This document shows positions 14,201 through 27,500 of a stretch of DNA of 64,000 nt, one piece after another. The stretch is taken from contig NC_045443.1 of assembly GCF_002776525.5 (NCBI RefSeq), forward strand, positions 43,255,747 to 43,319,746, given 5' to 3'. Made by a program: the position numbers and the translations under genes. Below the pieces are notes generated by a model. The model saw only the letters and a list, made by a program, of their open reading frames with translations, was not told the origin of the DNA and ran no database searches. Each line of letters starts with the position of its first letter. The stretch's first letter is position 1. The DNA comes from Piliocolobus tephrosceles. Lineage: Eukaryota; Chordata; Mammalia; Primates; Cercopithecidae.

Positions 14201-17200
14201 CCTTTGGAGGAGAAGAGGTGCTCTGTTTTTTGGAATTTTCAGCTTTTCTGCTCTGGTTTCTCCTCAACTTTGTGGTTTTATCTACCTTTGGTCTTTGATG
14301 CTGGTGACCTGTAGATGGGGCTTTGGTGTGGATGACCTCTTTGTTGATGTTGATGCTATTCCTTTCTTTTTGTTAGTTTTCCTTCTAATAGACCCCTCAG
14401 CTGCAGGTTTGTTGGGGTTTGCTGGAGGTGTACTCCAGAACCTGTTTGCCTGGGTATCACCAGCAAAGGCTGCAGAACAGCAAATATTGCTGCCTGATCC
14501 TTCCTCTGGAAGCTTCGTCCCAGAGGGGCACCTGTGTGTGTGAGGTGTCAGTCAGCCCCTGCTGGGAGGTGTTTCCCAGTCAGGGACCTGCTTGCGGTGG
14601 CAGTCTGTCTGTTCTTGGAGCTCAAACACCATGCCGAGAGAACCACTGCTCTCTTCAAGCTGTCAGACAGGGACATTTAAGTCTGCAGAAGCTGTATGCC
14701 GCCTTTTTTTCTGCTATGCTCTATCCCCAGAGGTGGACTCTGTAGAGGCAGTAGGCCTTGATGAGCAGCGGTGGGCTCCATCCAGCTCATGCTTCCCGGC
14801 CTCTTTGTTTACACTGTGAGCTACTCAAGCCTCAGCAGTGGTGGATGCCCCCCCGCATCAAGCTGCAGCCTCGCAGGTCAATCTCAGACAGTTGCGCTAG
14901 CAGTGAGTAAGGCTCCACTGGCATGGGACCCACTGAGCCAGACACGGGAGGGTATTTCCTGGTCTGCTGGTTGCTAAGACTGTGGGAAAAGTGCAATATT
15001 TGGTCAGGAGTGTACCGTTTCTCCAGGTATAGTCTGTAATGGCTTCCCTTGGCTAAGAAAGGGAAATCCACTGATCCCTTGTGCTTCCTGGGTGAGGCGA
15101 TGCCCCTCCCTGCTTCAGTTCGCCCTCCGTGGGCTGTACCCACTGTCCAGCCAGTCCCAATGAGATGAACCAGGTACCTCAGTTGGAAATGCAGAAATCA
15201 CCCATCTTCTACAATCTTTCTGGGAGCTGCAGACTGGAGCTGTTCCTATTCAGCTATCTTGGAAGCAATCTCAGGTATTTCTTTATTAGCAGTGTGAGAA
15301 CAGACTAATACAGATTACTAAATCCAGAATCCAGAGAACACAAGATTATATGTTCCTTGTGCTTGAGCATGTTCAGTGAGAGTGCTGCAGGGAGAAGGAT
15401 GATGCATTCTGAGAGCCAACAGGGCTGGACTGGAAACTGGAGGAGGAGAAAGAGCTAGGGAAGGAGAGGAGCGAATTGGGGGTTGAGATGGCTGCACATG
15501 GCATATCATCCTGGGTCCAGTCTAACTCCCAGTGATCCCTACACAGATGGAGCCCTTGTTTAATGCCATTTGGCAGACCCTACTACTCGTTTTATTATGG
15601 GACCAGGGTTAGAGAAGCTCAGAATTCATGGACAGCAGGCCTCCACCATTTTCAAATTTAGTCTAAATATACTGTCCCATTGTGCCAGAGTGACTGCTTC
15701 ATCCTCTCTGTCCTCATTAAGCCCCTACAGGTAAGTCTTGGAAGGATTTGGAAATTAAGGTTTCAGGGGTGATCACGTTGGGGAACTGGATGCTCCACTA
15801 GCATCAGTGCTGCTTTTCCTAAATGCACAGGGATGGCCCTCTTGCCTACACTTCTCATCTGGATCTGCTGACTCAGGTAACAGGTACAGTTGCGGTGCTT
15901 TCACTAGCTGGGAGGGCAAGTAGGAAGCCTTCTCTGAGGCCAAGCAAAATGAAGCTCCAGAAGGGACTCAGGTACCAGCCACTTCACCCCTGCTTCCCTC
16001 ACTGTCTCCAAGTGCACCACCTTCAAGATGCCCTTGAACCTCATCAGACCTGGAAACAAGAATCCCAATATAGAAAGGCAGTTTTTGAATCCAGATCTGT
16101 TGTTCCAAAGCATATCTGTCAAATAATAAAAAGACTATTTAAGCTAACTCAGACATTTTAATTAAGGCATTGCATGTTCCCTGGGCTGTAGGGAGGAGTT
16201 ACATGAGTAGAAATCATATGGAAACAGTGGACTGCATAACCTCTGTGAGTCCCTCGTCACTTCCTCTCTTGCTAAAGACTAGACACTGTCCTATAGAGAC
16301 ACAGGAGGATGAATGTCCATTCTTCTGACTGGCCATGCCCTGGATCAGAACAAAAGCTGAGGCACAATAAGAGTAAAACCAGAGGGCTGGGCATGGTGGC
16401 TCATGCCTATAATCCCACAATGGGGGAGGCCAAGGTGGGCGGATCATGAGGTCAGGAGATCCAGACCATCCTGGCTAACATGGTTGAAACCCCGTCTCTA
16501 CTAAAAATACAAAAAAAAAAAATTATCCAGGCATGGTGGTGGTTGCCAGCTACTCAGGATGCTGAGGCAGGAGAATGGCGTGAACCTGGGAGGCGGAACT
16601 TACAGTGAGCTGAGATCATGCCACTGCACTCCAGCCTGGGAGACAGAGTGAGACTCCGTCTCAAAAAAAAAAAAAAAAAAAAAGAGTAAAATCAGAGAAG
16701 ATATTTGGAGGGACGGGAGAAGATTCTGATATGATATTTTAAATCTCTCCCAAGTAGCAAAGCTACAGGGCTTCTGCCTCCTTTCAAGGCAACTGAAAGT
16801 AGTCTTGATAGAAAGGTGGACTATTTATTTTGTAAATTTAAGTGGAAAACTAATCAGAAAAGTTAGAGGGGCTGGCAAGAGACATACCCAAATTCTTTGA
16901 GTTCCTTTATCTCCATCCTGGTCTGTGATTTTTAAATAAAGAGATGAAGGAAGAATGAAAATAAGCATGTTAGCAGATGTAACTCCTATAAAATAAGAAA
17001 AAAGAGAAAGTTTAGCATTGCTATTGTGAAATTTTCCCTCCAAACAGCTACTGTAGAATGAGAAGCACAAAGTCATGAAGCCATACCTACGACTCCAAAA
17101 ATATCCTTCATGGAGGGTATGAAGATCACCAACAAGTTGATAACAACCAAGAGTATGCAGGTAACCACGATATGACGACATAAATTAAACTTTGTTTTCT

Positions 17201-18473
17201 TAGCCAGTTCAAATAAAGATGAACGAACCTGCAAGAAGAGAAAACAAAGATTCTGTAAATGCCTACAGCATGCCAACACTGACATTTCTCCGCAGAGTAA
17301 CTGATTTATTGGTGCACACGAATTCATGAAATGTTTTGTAATGCCTAGTGAATTTATAGATAGCTTAACAGTTTTGGAAGTTCTGGGGCTTGACTTAAGA
17401 GGGAAAGTATTTTTATTTATAGAATAGTAGAGTTTTCTTTTGTGGGGGGGGGTGCAGTTTCTGTCTTTGATTTATCTAAGACTTGAGTGTTCATTTCTGT
17501 TTTTTTACATTCTCTCTTCATGTCTGACTGAGATTTGAACATTCTATTGTCATTTCTTTGTAAAGAACAGGGTCAGATTAATTAGAATGGAGATTCACTG
17601 CATCAGAGGCTCCCTGATGCACCGAATGCCACTTGCTTTTCAAACAGCCTGAACTGAGTCTCGGGATCTTTCCCAGATGCAGATTCAATAACCCAGGAAA
17701 GTTACCTGGGGCAGGCTTTCTCTGCAACGGGCTCCTGCAGGCAGAAGGAAAGCCGAGACCTCAGGTTTTCTCACATTGCACCGAGGCCCTTACTCACCGT
17801 GAAAAATAACACCGGAACTGTGAGGATCACAGCAACAATGACAGCCAGCCGCACTGTCAGGATAAGAATGTCATTTTTGCTCTGATACTTGTGAAGGAGG
17901 TCTGACTGCACATTGTCTGAAATGAGGGAAAAGCAAGAGGGTTTTAAAGGGAGACAAACTATATCAGTTTTTCTGAACAACAAAGAATTTGTAAACTAAA
18001 GGGCAAGAAAAGCAATGTTTTGAAATGTCTATTAAAACAATTAAGTTGGAAAGAAAAATCTCTATGTAAGACATGCTCCACTGTGCATATGCAACTTAGC
18101 AAAGGAATTTAAAGTAATCACTAGAAGAAGCTACATGGGGTGGGAATGCTTAATTTAGACTAAATTAAACCTAGGAGTACACTGGGCTTGAAAATGAAAC
18201 ATACAGTTGAAACACGAAGCTGCTCTTAATCTAGACTTTCCCTCTGCTCTTCAAACCACGCCAAACTACCACAGGCTTGCTCAGGGAGGGTGGGGGTGGG
18301 GCTGGGGGGGTGCTACAAGCCACCTTGGAGCTTGTTTCAAACTCTTCTCTTGTTAAGTCAACTTCAAGTGGCCAAGCAGCAGAGGCACTAGCTGAAATTT
18401 CACCATCAGGAAATAATTCCACTCTTCCATGTATAGTGTTCTTGTAAAAAAAAAAAAAATTTAGTTTATGTAC

Positions 18474-18524
<51 letters not shown>

Positions 18525-21500
18525 GAGACAGGGTTTTGCTCTTTCACCCAGGCTGGAGTGTGGTTGCCGTAGTGCCATCTTGGCTCACTGCAAGCTCTGC
18601 TTCATGGGCACAAGCAGTTCTCCTGCCTCAGCCTCCCGAGTAGCTGGGACTACAGGCATGTGCCACCATGCGTGGCTAATTTTTGTATTTTTTTTTTTTT
18701 TTTTGTAGAGATAGGGGTCTCATTACATTGCCCAGGCTGGTCTCGAACTCCTAGGCTCAAGCTATCCACCTACCTAGGCCTCCCAAGAGGCTGGGATTAC
18801 AGGTACAAGCCACCACACCTGGCCTTATGTACTACTTTGAACTTTTTCTCAACTCAGAACTTCAGAAAGTGTTATTTTAAAGACTAACAAAGCTAGAATG
18901 GCAGTCACATAGAGTATGAAGCTACTCACTCTTTTGACAAGAGATAATTTCCCCTCCTGTCTCCTGCAAGGGCTTCTCACTGCACCAGTCTTAAGGTTCT
19001 CAGCATGGAATTCAAATGCTAATCTGTACCATAGAGCTTGGTCTCAGTTTCCAAAACGGAACCATAAGTTATAATACGAATCTCACTAGTTCTAATTTCC
19101 TTAATTCAAAGTAACTAACCACTTACAAATAGCTAAGCCTTTTTATTTAATCCAAGAGTAATAAAAGTGTTTGGTGTTCTATTCTATGTGAAAATAATGC
19201 ATTTACAAAGAAAAATTATAGCTTGAACAAGACAACAGTGAGACTTCAACTAACATTAAGTTCTCTGCCTGTCTCTCCCTATACCCACTGCAGCCCTGCA
19301 ACTCTGTAAGCACCTTAGCAACACCATTTTTATGTAAAAATTAAATATGGTATTTATGAATTCATTAGACAATGCTATTCTGTATTGCTAGTGAAAATGA
19401 TAATAATAACATCTGTATAATCAGAGTAGCCTTTTTCTCCAGGCTGAATTAATAATTTTGAAATGTGCTTAATTTTGAGACATTTGTGTTTATGATAAAA
19501 GTTCCAAAGAATTATTATTTAGTAGAGAAGATTGTGAAATACATACAGATATGTATATATGTACACACACACATACACACATATATATACACATATATAT
19601 ATTTAAATTAGGTCCCCAATTATAAAGATAATGAAAGGCATTAAATAAAGTTTCAGGATAATTTGAATAGGAGAGGATGAAGAAGCAGTAAAAGCCAGTA
19701 AACTGTTCATTCAGGGTCAGTAAAAGTTACATATGAAACCTTGTTTCCTTTTCAGATTTCATTTTTTAAAATTTTCTATATCATTCCTTCAGATCTTTGC
19801 AAGGCTCCGACTTCCAGTGAACAATTAGAAGTTTCATTTTTAATTAACTCAGAGTGTCATGAGTGTAGCACTCTGCTATTTCTCACTTTCAGCATCTGTC
19901 TCTGTCTCTCCATTCTATTAATGGAATCTGACCCAATTTGCAGTGTCAATTAGGAAAGCCTTGTCTGATGTAGTTTTAAACCTTCCTCAGTAAAGTTAGC
20001 ATGCTTCTAAAATGCAATTTCTTTTAAGGACACTGTTAGAGAAAAAAATTATAAATACTGTTTTAGTAAATATTTTATTCTGCAGTCTGCATGAACATGT
20101 AAAGATCACCATTGCTTTAAGTAGAAGAAAAAACTAGAAAAACCAATGGATAGCTTTGTTGCTTTCTTTGCCTTTCATGTTAAAAGTTATTTCAACACTG
20201 ATTTTTACTAATTTGTTTACAAATACTTATATTTATGTACCAGTAGAAATTACTTACCATAGAATGTCAAGTAGCCAAAAATGGCAGTCAGGAAGTACAT
20301 AACAAACATGGCGAAAAAGGAGATATTTGAAACCATCTGCATTTTTTTCTGTGATCGGCTAAAAACAAATAAATGTTAAAAATTAAAAATTATATCACTG
20401 AATTTAAGTGCCAGTGTTAACATTGAAGAATACTAATTTAACTTTGCCTCTGTCAGGTTAGGGAAGATCTGAACAGCTGAAATTACCCCGGCAGTTATGC
20501 CAGTTGAAAATAACCTCTCTTACACTGAATTGGTATAGATCCATGGAGATTCACGGAACTACACTCCCGTAAGTGTTCTTCCCCATTCTTTTAAAAGAAT
20601 ATCAAGTTCTCATCGGAAGGGCAGACAGCATTTTGTTAAATATTTGGCCTTGATATTATCTCCACACTAGCTGGACAAAGGAAAGCATGCAGAAAAAAAA
20701 TCAGTGCTGTTCTCCTAGCTCCAGAGATTAGCGGCAGAGCTGGAACTTGACCTAAGGTGTTCTGTCTCTAAAGCTGCTGTTTTAGGTTCTGATTTTCCCA
20801 TTGGGTGGCCTCAGGGATGCACCTGGAAGTCTGCAGGTCTCCAGTGCACCAAGCGCCCAAGAGATCACAGCTGGAATGATGAAGGACTCCATCTCTCAGG
20901 TCAAGTTCACTCTGGGGTTGGGATGACCCTCTAAGTTTCTTTAACTGCCCAAACAATTAATCTGCAAGACTGGTATTCAATAAATAACAGACCACAGATA
21001 GTCATAACATTTGATTATGTCATAACAAGGAATCTGGGATGCCATGTGAGTATGGAAAACAAGAAAAATTAAGAAGAAGGCTGGGCGCGGCGGCTCACGC
21101 CTGTAATCCCAGCACTTTGGGAGGACGAGGCAGGCGGATCATCTGAGCTCAGGAGTTCAAGACCAGCCTGGGCAACATGGTGAAACTCTGTGTCTACAGA
21201 AAATACAAAAGTTAGTTGGGCGTGCGGGCATGTGCCTGTAGTTCCAGCTACCTGAGAGGCTGAGGTGGGAGGATTGCTTGACCCTGGGAAGTTAAGACTG
21301 CAGTGAGCTGAGATCATACTATAGCACTATAGCCTGGGTGATAGAGTGAGACTCTGTCTCAAAAAAAAAAAAAAAAAAAAAGTAAAGAAAAATTGAGAAG
21401 TATACACTTGAGAAAATTAAAAGCTAAAACAAAAAGCTGAACTATTAAAAGATGCCAAAGACAAGGGCAACAAAACATGGATTTCTCTTCCCCGAGGAAA

Positions 21501-24500
21501 GGCTATCCGCCTTACCATTGCTGAAGAGAGAGACAAAAGACTGGCGGCCAAACAGAGCAGTGGGTGAAATGGGTCCCTGGGTGACATGTCAGACCTTTGT
21601 ATGTAATTAAAAATATTGTGGCAGGAAAAAAAAAAAAAAAAGATGCCAAAGATATATTTAAATTCTCCAAATAGAGGATCACAAACTAGGAGTGATGTAT
21701 ATACACATAGATGTAGATGGTTGAAAATTTAGCCATGTATCAATTAAATATGAAAAAAATGAGTGGATTCAATGCTAAATGACATCAACTTTGTTTCAAA
21801 ATGGAAATAAATACCAATATTGTCTATCTTTTCTAAGTTTTTAAGATTATGCTATGGTGACTATTTTTGTTTATGTTTGATAACCGTAGGCTAAAAAGAG
21901 AACACATGAAGAAGTTTATAAGCAGGCCTTAATTTTCTCAAAACCAGCAATCAAAAATAAATCAATAAATCCGTAGAATTTTCTTAATAGTTAAAAATGA
22001 ACAGCAATATTCTCTTTTCCTAGTTTGTGGCCTTAACATTGATGTCTTATTGTCTGATTTACTAGCCTTTTCACCCAAACCAACAGGCAATCAGAGACAA
22101 TGTATTTAGCAGTTTACAGACAAATCTGAAGATTATCACCCACTTGCAAAATACGCATACATAATGGAAAGCAACACAAATACTTAAACTGTCCTCGGTG
22201 ATACAATATTCGAAAAACCAATTAATGAAAAAGCCCACATGGTTGGCTACTTTTTATGTTTATGACCCCCCAAAATACTGTAAGTTTCTGATTTTTCTTG
22301 CTTTCTTGTTTCTTAAAATACAATGCTTGTTTAAGAATGGCAGGATGTGAGTAAATGTTGAAGCTAGGCGATGAATCCACCGACGTTCATTAGACAAGTC
22401 TGTTTATTTTAATTCCATACTTGCCTATTAATGAGGAGATGTAAAACTATTAAGATTAAAAAATTAAACAAATTTCTTACTCTTTAAGCTCACTGTAAAT
22501 TGGCAGGACTGATGGGTGGCAGACAAATGCAAATGCAATGGTTGGTAAAGCATACACGGTCTATTTGAGAGAAAAGAACAGACATTAGGAAAAACACTTT
22601 TACCATAAAAATGACACAGCTCCAGTATTTCTGAGCTCTTTGCATCTGACAGCTCTTCAGAATCCCTGGATTATTCGGTTATTAGGAGGGTTTTGATCTC
22701 TAAAATAGAAGCAGCTTTTCTAAGAGAGCTTATCTAGCTCAAGCCATTAGCCACTTGTCACAGAGGGACTTTGGATTTGGCTCACCTACGGCGTATTTTA
22801 TATACTTCAGGTATACAACACCCCTGTTTATACAGCATGAGCCAGTTACATGGCACTCTTCCTAGGATAGCTCACTGGGTCCCCACAGCAATCCCAAGCA
22901 GTAGGCAGACTATGGCTGTTCTCCTGGCTCCCTCCAACAGGTCAGGCGACTGGCCCAGCACTCCCACCTCTAGTTTACTGCTCTTTGCTCTACATCAGGT
23001 GCATGGAATCAGACTTAAAAGATATCCTCTGAAAAGAAAATCTGTTTCATATTGCACTACTTTGGCTATATCCTTACAATTAGAGAGAAAGAGAGAGAAT
23101 CCAATCTATTTAGTTTTCTTAGATAAGGCTCTTTGAAACTCTCAAACTCAATCTAACTTCCTATGCAAAAAGAAGTGAAAACTAGCCTATCTTATGCCCT
23201 GACTCTGCTGATGCACTATGCCAGGCGTATTCTAACAAAACCTTGTAAGATACAGAATAGAATCCTTATTTTTACTCAAGAGGTTGGGTGACTTGCCTGA
23301 GGATTCAAATCCAAGCCTGACTGACTCTATAATCCTCTGTTCCCATCGGTATCAACAATATTTTAATAGTATGAGAGTCTTTTAAGTGTCAGTTTGTGGT
23401 GGCATCTACATTTCAACTGTGCAAGCTGAGGAAGTCTGCAGTATTCCTTTCTGTCATCACCAGAACCAGGGGGCAAAGGATGTTCCTAATCTGTTTTTGA
23501 AGCATCACCTAGCACTCTACACAGGAAAAGCTGAGACAATTATCCAGAATGGGATTTTGACAGGGAATGCTTAATGGTAAGAGAGAGTGTAAAATACAAT
23601 ATTTGTATATTTCTCAAGGATCTCTACATAGATGTGTAATCTAGAAGCAATGGTACCATGTGTTCTTTTGAGAACTAACACATTCAAAACAGTGCAATTA
23701 CAAGTATGAGAAATAGAATGCCCTTAATAAAAATGCTCATTTCTTCTGCAAAGGATCAAGAAACTTACCTTTGAATTGAAGGTAACATATTTTGGCGTAC
23801 ACATGTCAGCATTTGTTGAATTAGCACTTATTGTTGAATTTAGCTCTGGAACAATGCAGGGAATTTGAAATTTCTTGTAAATAACCTGGTATTAAGAAGT
23901 ATAGTAGAAGCAGTATGGACTTTAGTAAAGCCAAATAATGAATAATTATTACATGCCATTGTACCATCATAAAACCAAACCAGCCATTTCAATCAGCACT
24001 TACCACAATTAGGAAAAAAACCATACAGCTCAAGGAAAATCCACTAGTATAGCCAAGATACCCTTTAAAAAAAGTAAAAAATAAATTATTTCTTTTTTTC
24101 CATTTTTTAAAATTTTGGAGCTACCCATCATAAACTGTTATTATTTCAAAATTCATCACCTCATTTATTTCAATGCATTATTTCAAGCATATTTTAGAGC
24201 TCTAATAATAAACATACATGCCCAAGTGAATACAAGATTTATTATTTGACAGTGCTACTTTATTTGGCAAAAAATATGGGGCTCTGAATAAAAACATTAT
24301 ATTATGTGTTTTGATTCCAACTCTCCCTGCACACTAGAGAACACAGATTCCCAGAATCCAGTGGAAAAGAGCCTTCCAATTTTTGTTTTAAGTCTGTGTT
24401 GGTGGACTCTGATGGACTCCTATGGGCAAACCCATTTACTCCTTGATCCCCTCAATAGCTCTTTATTATACACTTATTGTGTGCATACTGAATGTCAGTT

Positions 24501-27500
24501 ATAATAGTTTTCTCCCCAGATGAGAGAAAGTAGATGAAGCGAATTTCCAGTGGTAAATTGAGTATCTGGGCATCTTTAGCTAGCTCCCTGTAGAATGCCT
24601 AGGCGATCTCCAATTGCCACCATGACCTCCAGAAAAGTAGAGTTAAGTAGCCTTTCAGGACTGCATTATTTTCAACCCTGGGGAAGAGCTTTTCTCTACT
24701 TAACTGAAAAGAGCTACCTCTATAGGTACAGAAAACACAGATGCAGAAACCAGAAAATTAAGTAGTTAAAAAAAAATCTATTTATAAACCTCACAGAACA
24801 GCTTCAGAGGTCTGATATTTTGATCCAAAACAAAACAAAAAACTGAGGCTTATAATTATTGTTTGAAGAACTTTTATCCAAACTTTTGTTTGAATTAGCC
24901 CAGAATTAAAGTAAATACATTTTACAGGTTTTTGACTGGATGGCAGTCTGGCCACATTATTCAATGTATGAAATTCCCCTAACATCAGGCATTCTTGTCT
25001 TCAAATACAAGCATAAAAACAAGTAGTAGATCAAAGCCAAATGGATATGACTTGGGGATTATCCACCATTTCTGACTTTTGATTTATCTCTCCTACTTCG
25101 AAGAAAAATAATTGAGGCTGGCTAGACTCTCTAAATTTATAATACTTGTGGGTATAAATCTAGGCAGCTCTCGTTCTCCATACTAGATTTGAAAATATAT
25201 CTAAATAATGATGGTAGTTAAGACTTCGTATGAAGAGAATTCCATTTTTTGGACTTTTCTCAGAGTAGCATATAAGTTGTACTATTGAAAATAGCCCTGT
25301 CTGCTCTGGCCCCAGAACCTCCCTTCTCCCCTCCACAGCTCAGTAGAGGGATTGTTTAGGAGGTCACATACTGACTATTGTTTTTATGCCATATTAAAGT
25401 TGGGACCGATTAATACTTGCAATTTATCATGCACTTAATCTTTGAGCGCATGCAGAGGGGAAGCAGAGGGCAATGCTGTCCATTTTTACTCAGTTTCTAA
25501 TTCACTTGGGCACTGCAGAATATGATAAAAACAAAATCTGTCCTTACCTAAGTTCTTCAAGAGACACAGAGGGAGAATTATGCCAAAGGTAACTATCACC
25601 ACCAGAACTCGGCCATCCACGTACCAGGCTCTGAAAGGCATTTCAAGGGTTAGGTTATATTTTTTTAGAAAGTGACTTTTTTCTCCTCCAGTGTAAAATT
25701 TCATGATATATATTTTTATTAATTTTTACTATATCCATTAACTTTTAAAATCATTATTCAGATCTTATTCAAACACTTTAACCCAACCACTACTTATTTA
25801 ATACAGCTTCACTCCCATGTAATGGAAGAAGGAATATTGTTGTTTTTTTTTCTTTCCCATTGGCTAAATGTGGCATTCTTTTGAATTATTTACATGGTTT
25901 CAAAACTGAATGCACATATTGTATTCTGTCAGATTACAACTTGTCCTACCAATTATTTAAAGAGAAAGCTCCTTTTTGTTTTGCTGGGCTAGTATCAGCG
26001 AGAAACAAGTCACCACAGGTAGGCATTTCTCTCTCCCTGATCCCTTGGATTTGACCTTGAATCCTGAGAACACTAGAAACTCTGGCTTCTATGATTCTCC
26101 CTTGAAAGAAAACAGAGAAACTAAGACTGACAAGAACTGTTAAACAAGAAGGAGTCAAAACACAATTGTGCCAAATGTAGCTGCAACATTTTCCAGGGTT
26201 ATCTACATCTTTAGCGAGATTGGCTCATATAAATTTTGCTCCCAAAATACTATGTCCCTTCCTTAAGCAAGAGGCTAGGGTCTTAATTTTTTTTTTCATA
26301 TTCCACTTTTGTGTTAAAGATATTCCATATCTGTTCTATTTCACCAAAACTAGATATAGATTTCAAGCTCTTGGGAAAATGCAGTATCTACCGCTCACAG
26401 CATGACAGACAAATCTACTTTTCAAATGTTCATATTCAAATGACTCTCCTACTTTTTTTCATTTATATAGCCCCAAAGAAATTTATTGTTGAAACAACAA
26501 ACAAACAAAAACCAGCCTAGGAAAAACTTTCTGCAGTATTCATAAAGCAAGAATTTTGATTTGCCCATATTTAAATTAAAAATATTTTAGTGATATCATT
26601 AAAAAATGGTCTATAACTTACGAAAATGTCTCTTCCTTTCCCATTAGAAACTTTATGGCAGAGGGTAGTTCGTTTTTTACGATGAAGAGGTAGCTCAGCA
26701 TTGCTGAAGGAAAATGAGAACTTTTTTAGAAAGAAGATACGAAGGCTTACGTTGCAAGCTACGTAAAAAGTTATCAGCCCGTTCTTAGACCAACCGTTAA
26801 TAAGACACAAAGGCAACTTCAGCTACTCTAGCAGGATTTGTGGCTTTAAATAAGTGACTGCTGTCTCTGCTTTACTTTCCCTGTGCCATTTTAGCAATGA
26901 GGATGATAACTGCTTGAATTATGTTAAAATTCATGCGGCCGCTTAGCCACCAGAATTAGTTTCAAGTTATGTATAGAAAAGCATGTTCTTTTTACCTCCA
27001 GTGTTCTGTAGAGAGGTGGCTCCAAAGATTACGAACTTCCCTGTGGTGCCAAAGACTTGTTCCCCCAGCTTTTCATATACCATGCAGCCTATTTAAAAAT
27101 CAAATTTGAGAACACAAGACATGACAGGCTTCAGAAAGTTAAAATAGTCAAGATTTTGTCATTCTACTGACAGTTCCCCAAGGTACTGTGTGCCTTTCTC
27201 AAACTCACACAAATAGTCATTTTGGCTTTGCAGGGTTTAAGGTATCCTCATTACAAAACAAACTCTTGACATTTTAAAATGTGAGACACAACCATCATTT
27301 CTCCTTTTTCAAGTTGGCTACCAGAGCATTACAATTAACTTATTAGGTCATAAGGCTTATTTTTAACTACCTCTACCTTACAAAGGGGAAATTCCTTCTG
27401 TGATCTTTGTCTTCAGGTCTGGTACATACCATTAAAATACATATTTGATTTAAAAAGATCCTAATAGTTGAAACAAAAAGATTCCTTTTGAATTAATGAC

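Larger units (their letters stand above)
9121..15268 (-). mobile_element. Near full-length L1 (L1PA-type), inactive, same sense as SLC38A1
   Basis: The plus strand carries the reverse complement of a whole primate L1. The 3' end and short A-tail lie at 9121-9140, ORF2 at roughly 9370-13190, ORF1 at roughly 13250-14260, and the 5' UTR to 15268, where the minus strand reads CCAAGATAGCTGAATAGGAA near the usual L1 start. A 12-bp duplication TCTCAGGTATTT (9109-9120 and 15269-15280) flanks it, so the insertion ends are original. ORF1 and ORF2 are broken by stops and frameshifts, but ORF1p coiled-coil and C-terminal segments and the reverse transcriptase FADD motif (near 11060) are readable. Subfamily uncertain; an older L1PA is likely. 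Confidence 0.93.
8253..16887 (-). other. SLC38A1: SLC38A1 last intron (8.6 kb)
   Basis: Most of this intron is one nested mobile element (8793-15312) plus an Alu (16385-16683). The remaining stretches, 8253-8792 and 15313-16384, show no exon or repeat I recognise apart from an A-run at 8448-8465. Confidence 0.85.
17917..20257 (-). other. SLC38A1: SLC38A1 intron between exons 11 and 12
   Basis: 2.3 kb. Holds an Alu with a (TG)22 tract and a mixed AC/AT microsatellite at 19548-19603. The rest looks unique, with no exon-like segment I would support. Confidence 0.9.
20359..22480 (-). other. SLC38A1: SLC38A1 intron between exons 10 and 11
   Basis: 2.1 kb. Contains a possible MIR relic near 20690-20765, an Alu (21079-21381) and a truncated retrocopy (21462-21637). 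21653-22480 holds nothing I recognise. Confidence 0.9.

Noticed and set aside
9777..14977. Plus-strand open frames across the L1
   Set aside because: Antisense shadows of L1 ORF1, ORF2 and 5' UTR. The L1 5' UTR can have an antisense promoter, but nothing here supports a specific product.
15823..16161. 112-codon plus-strand open frame in the last intron
   Set aside because: No recognisable domain, no splice or promoter context, and it is intronic. Likely chance.
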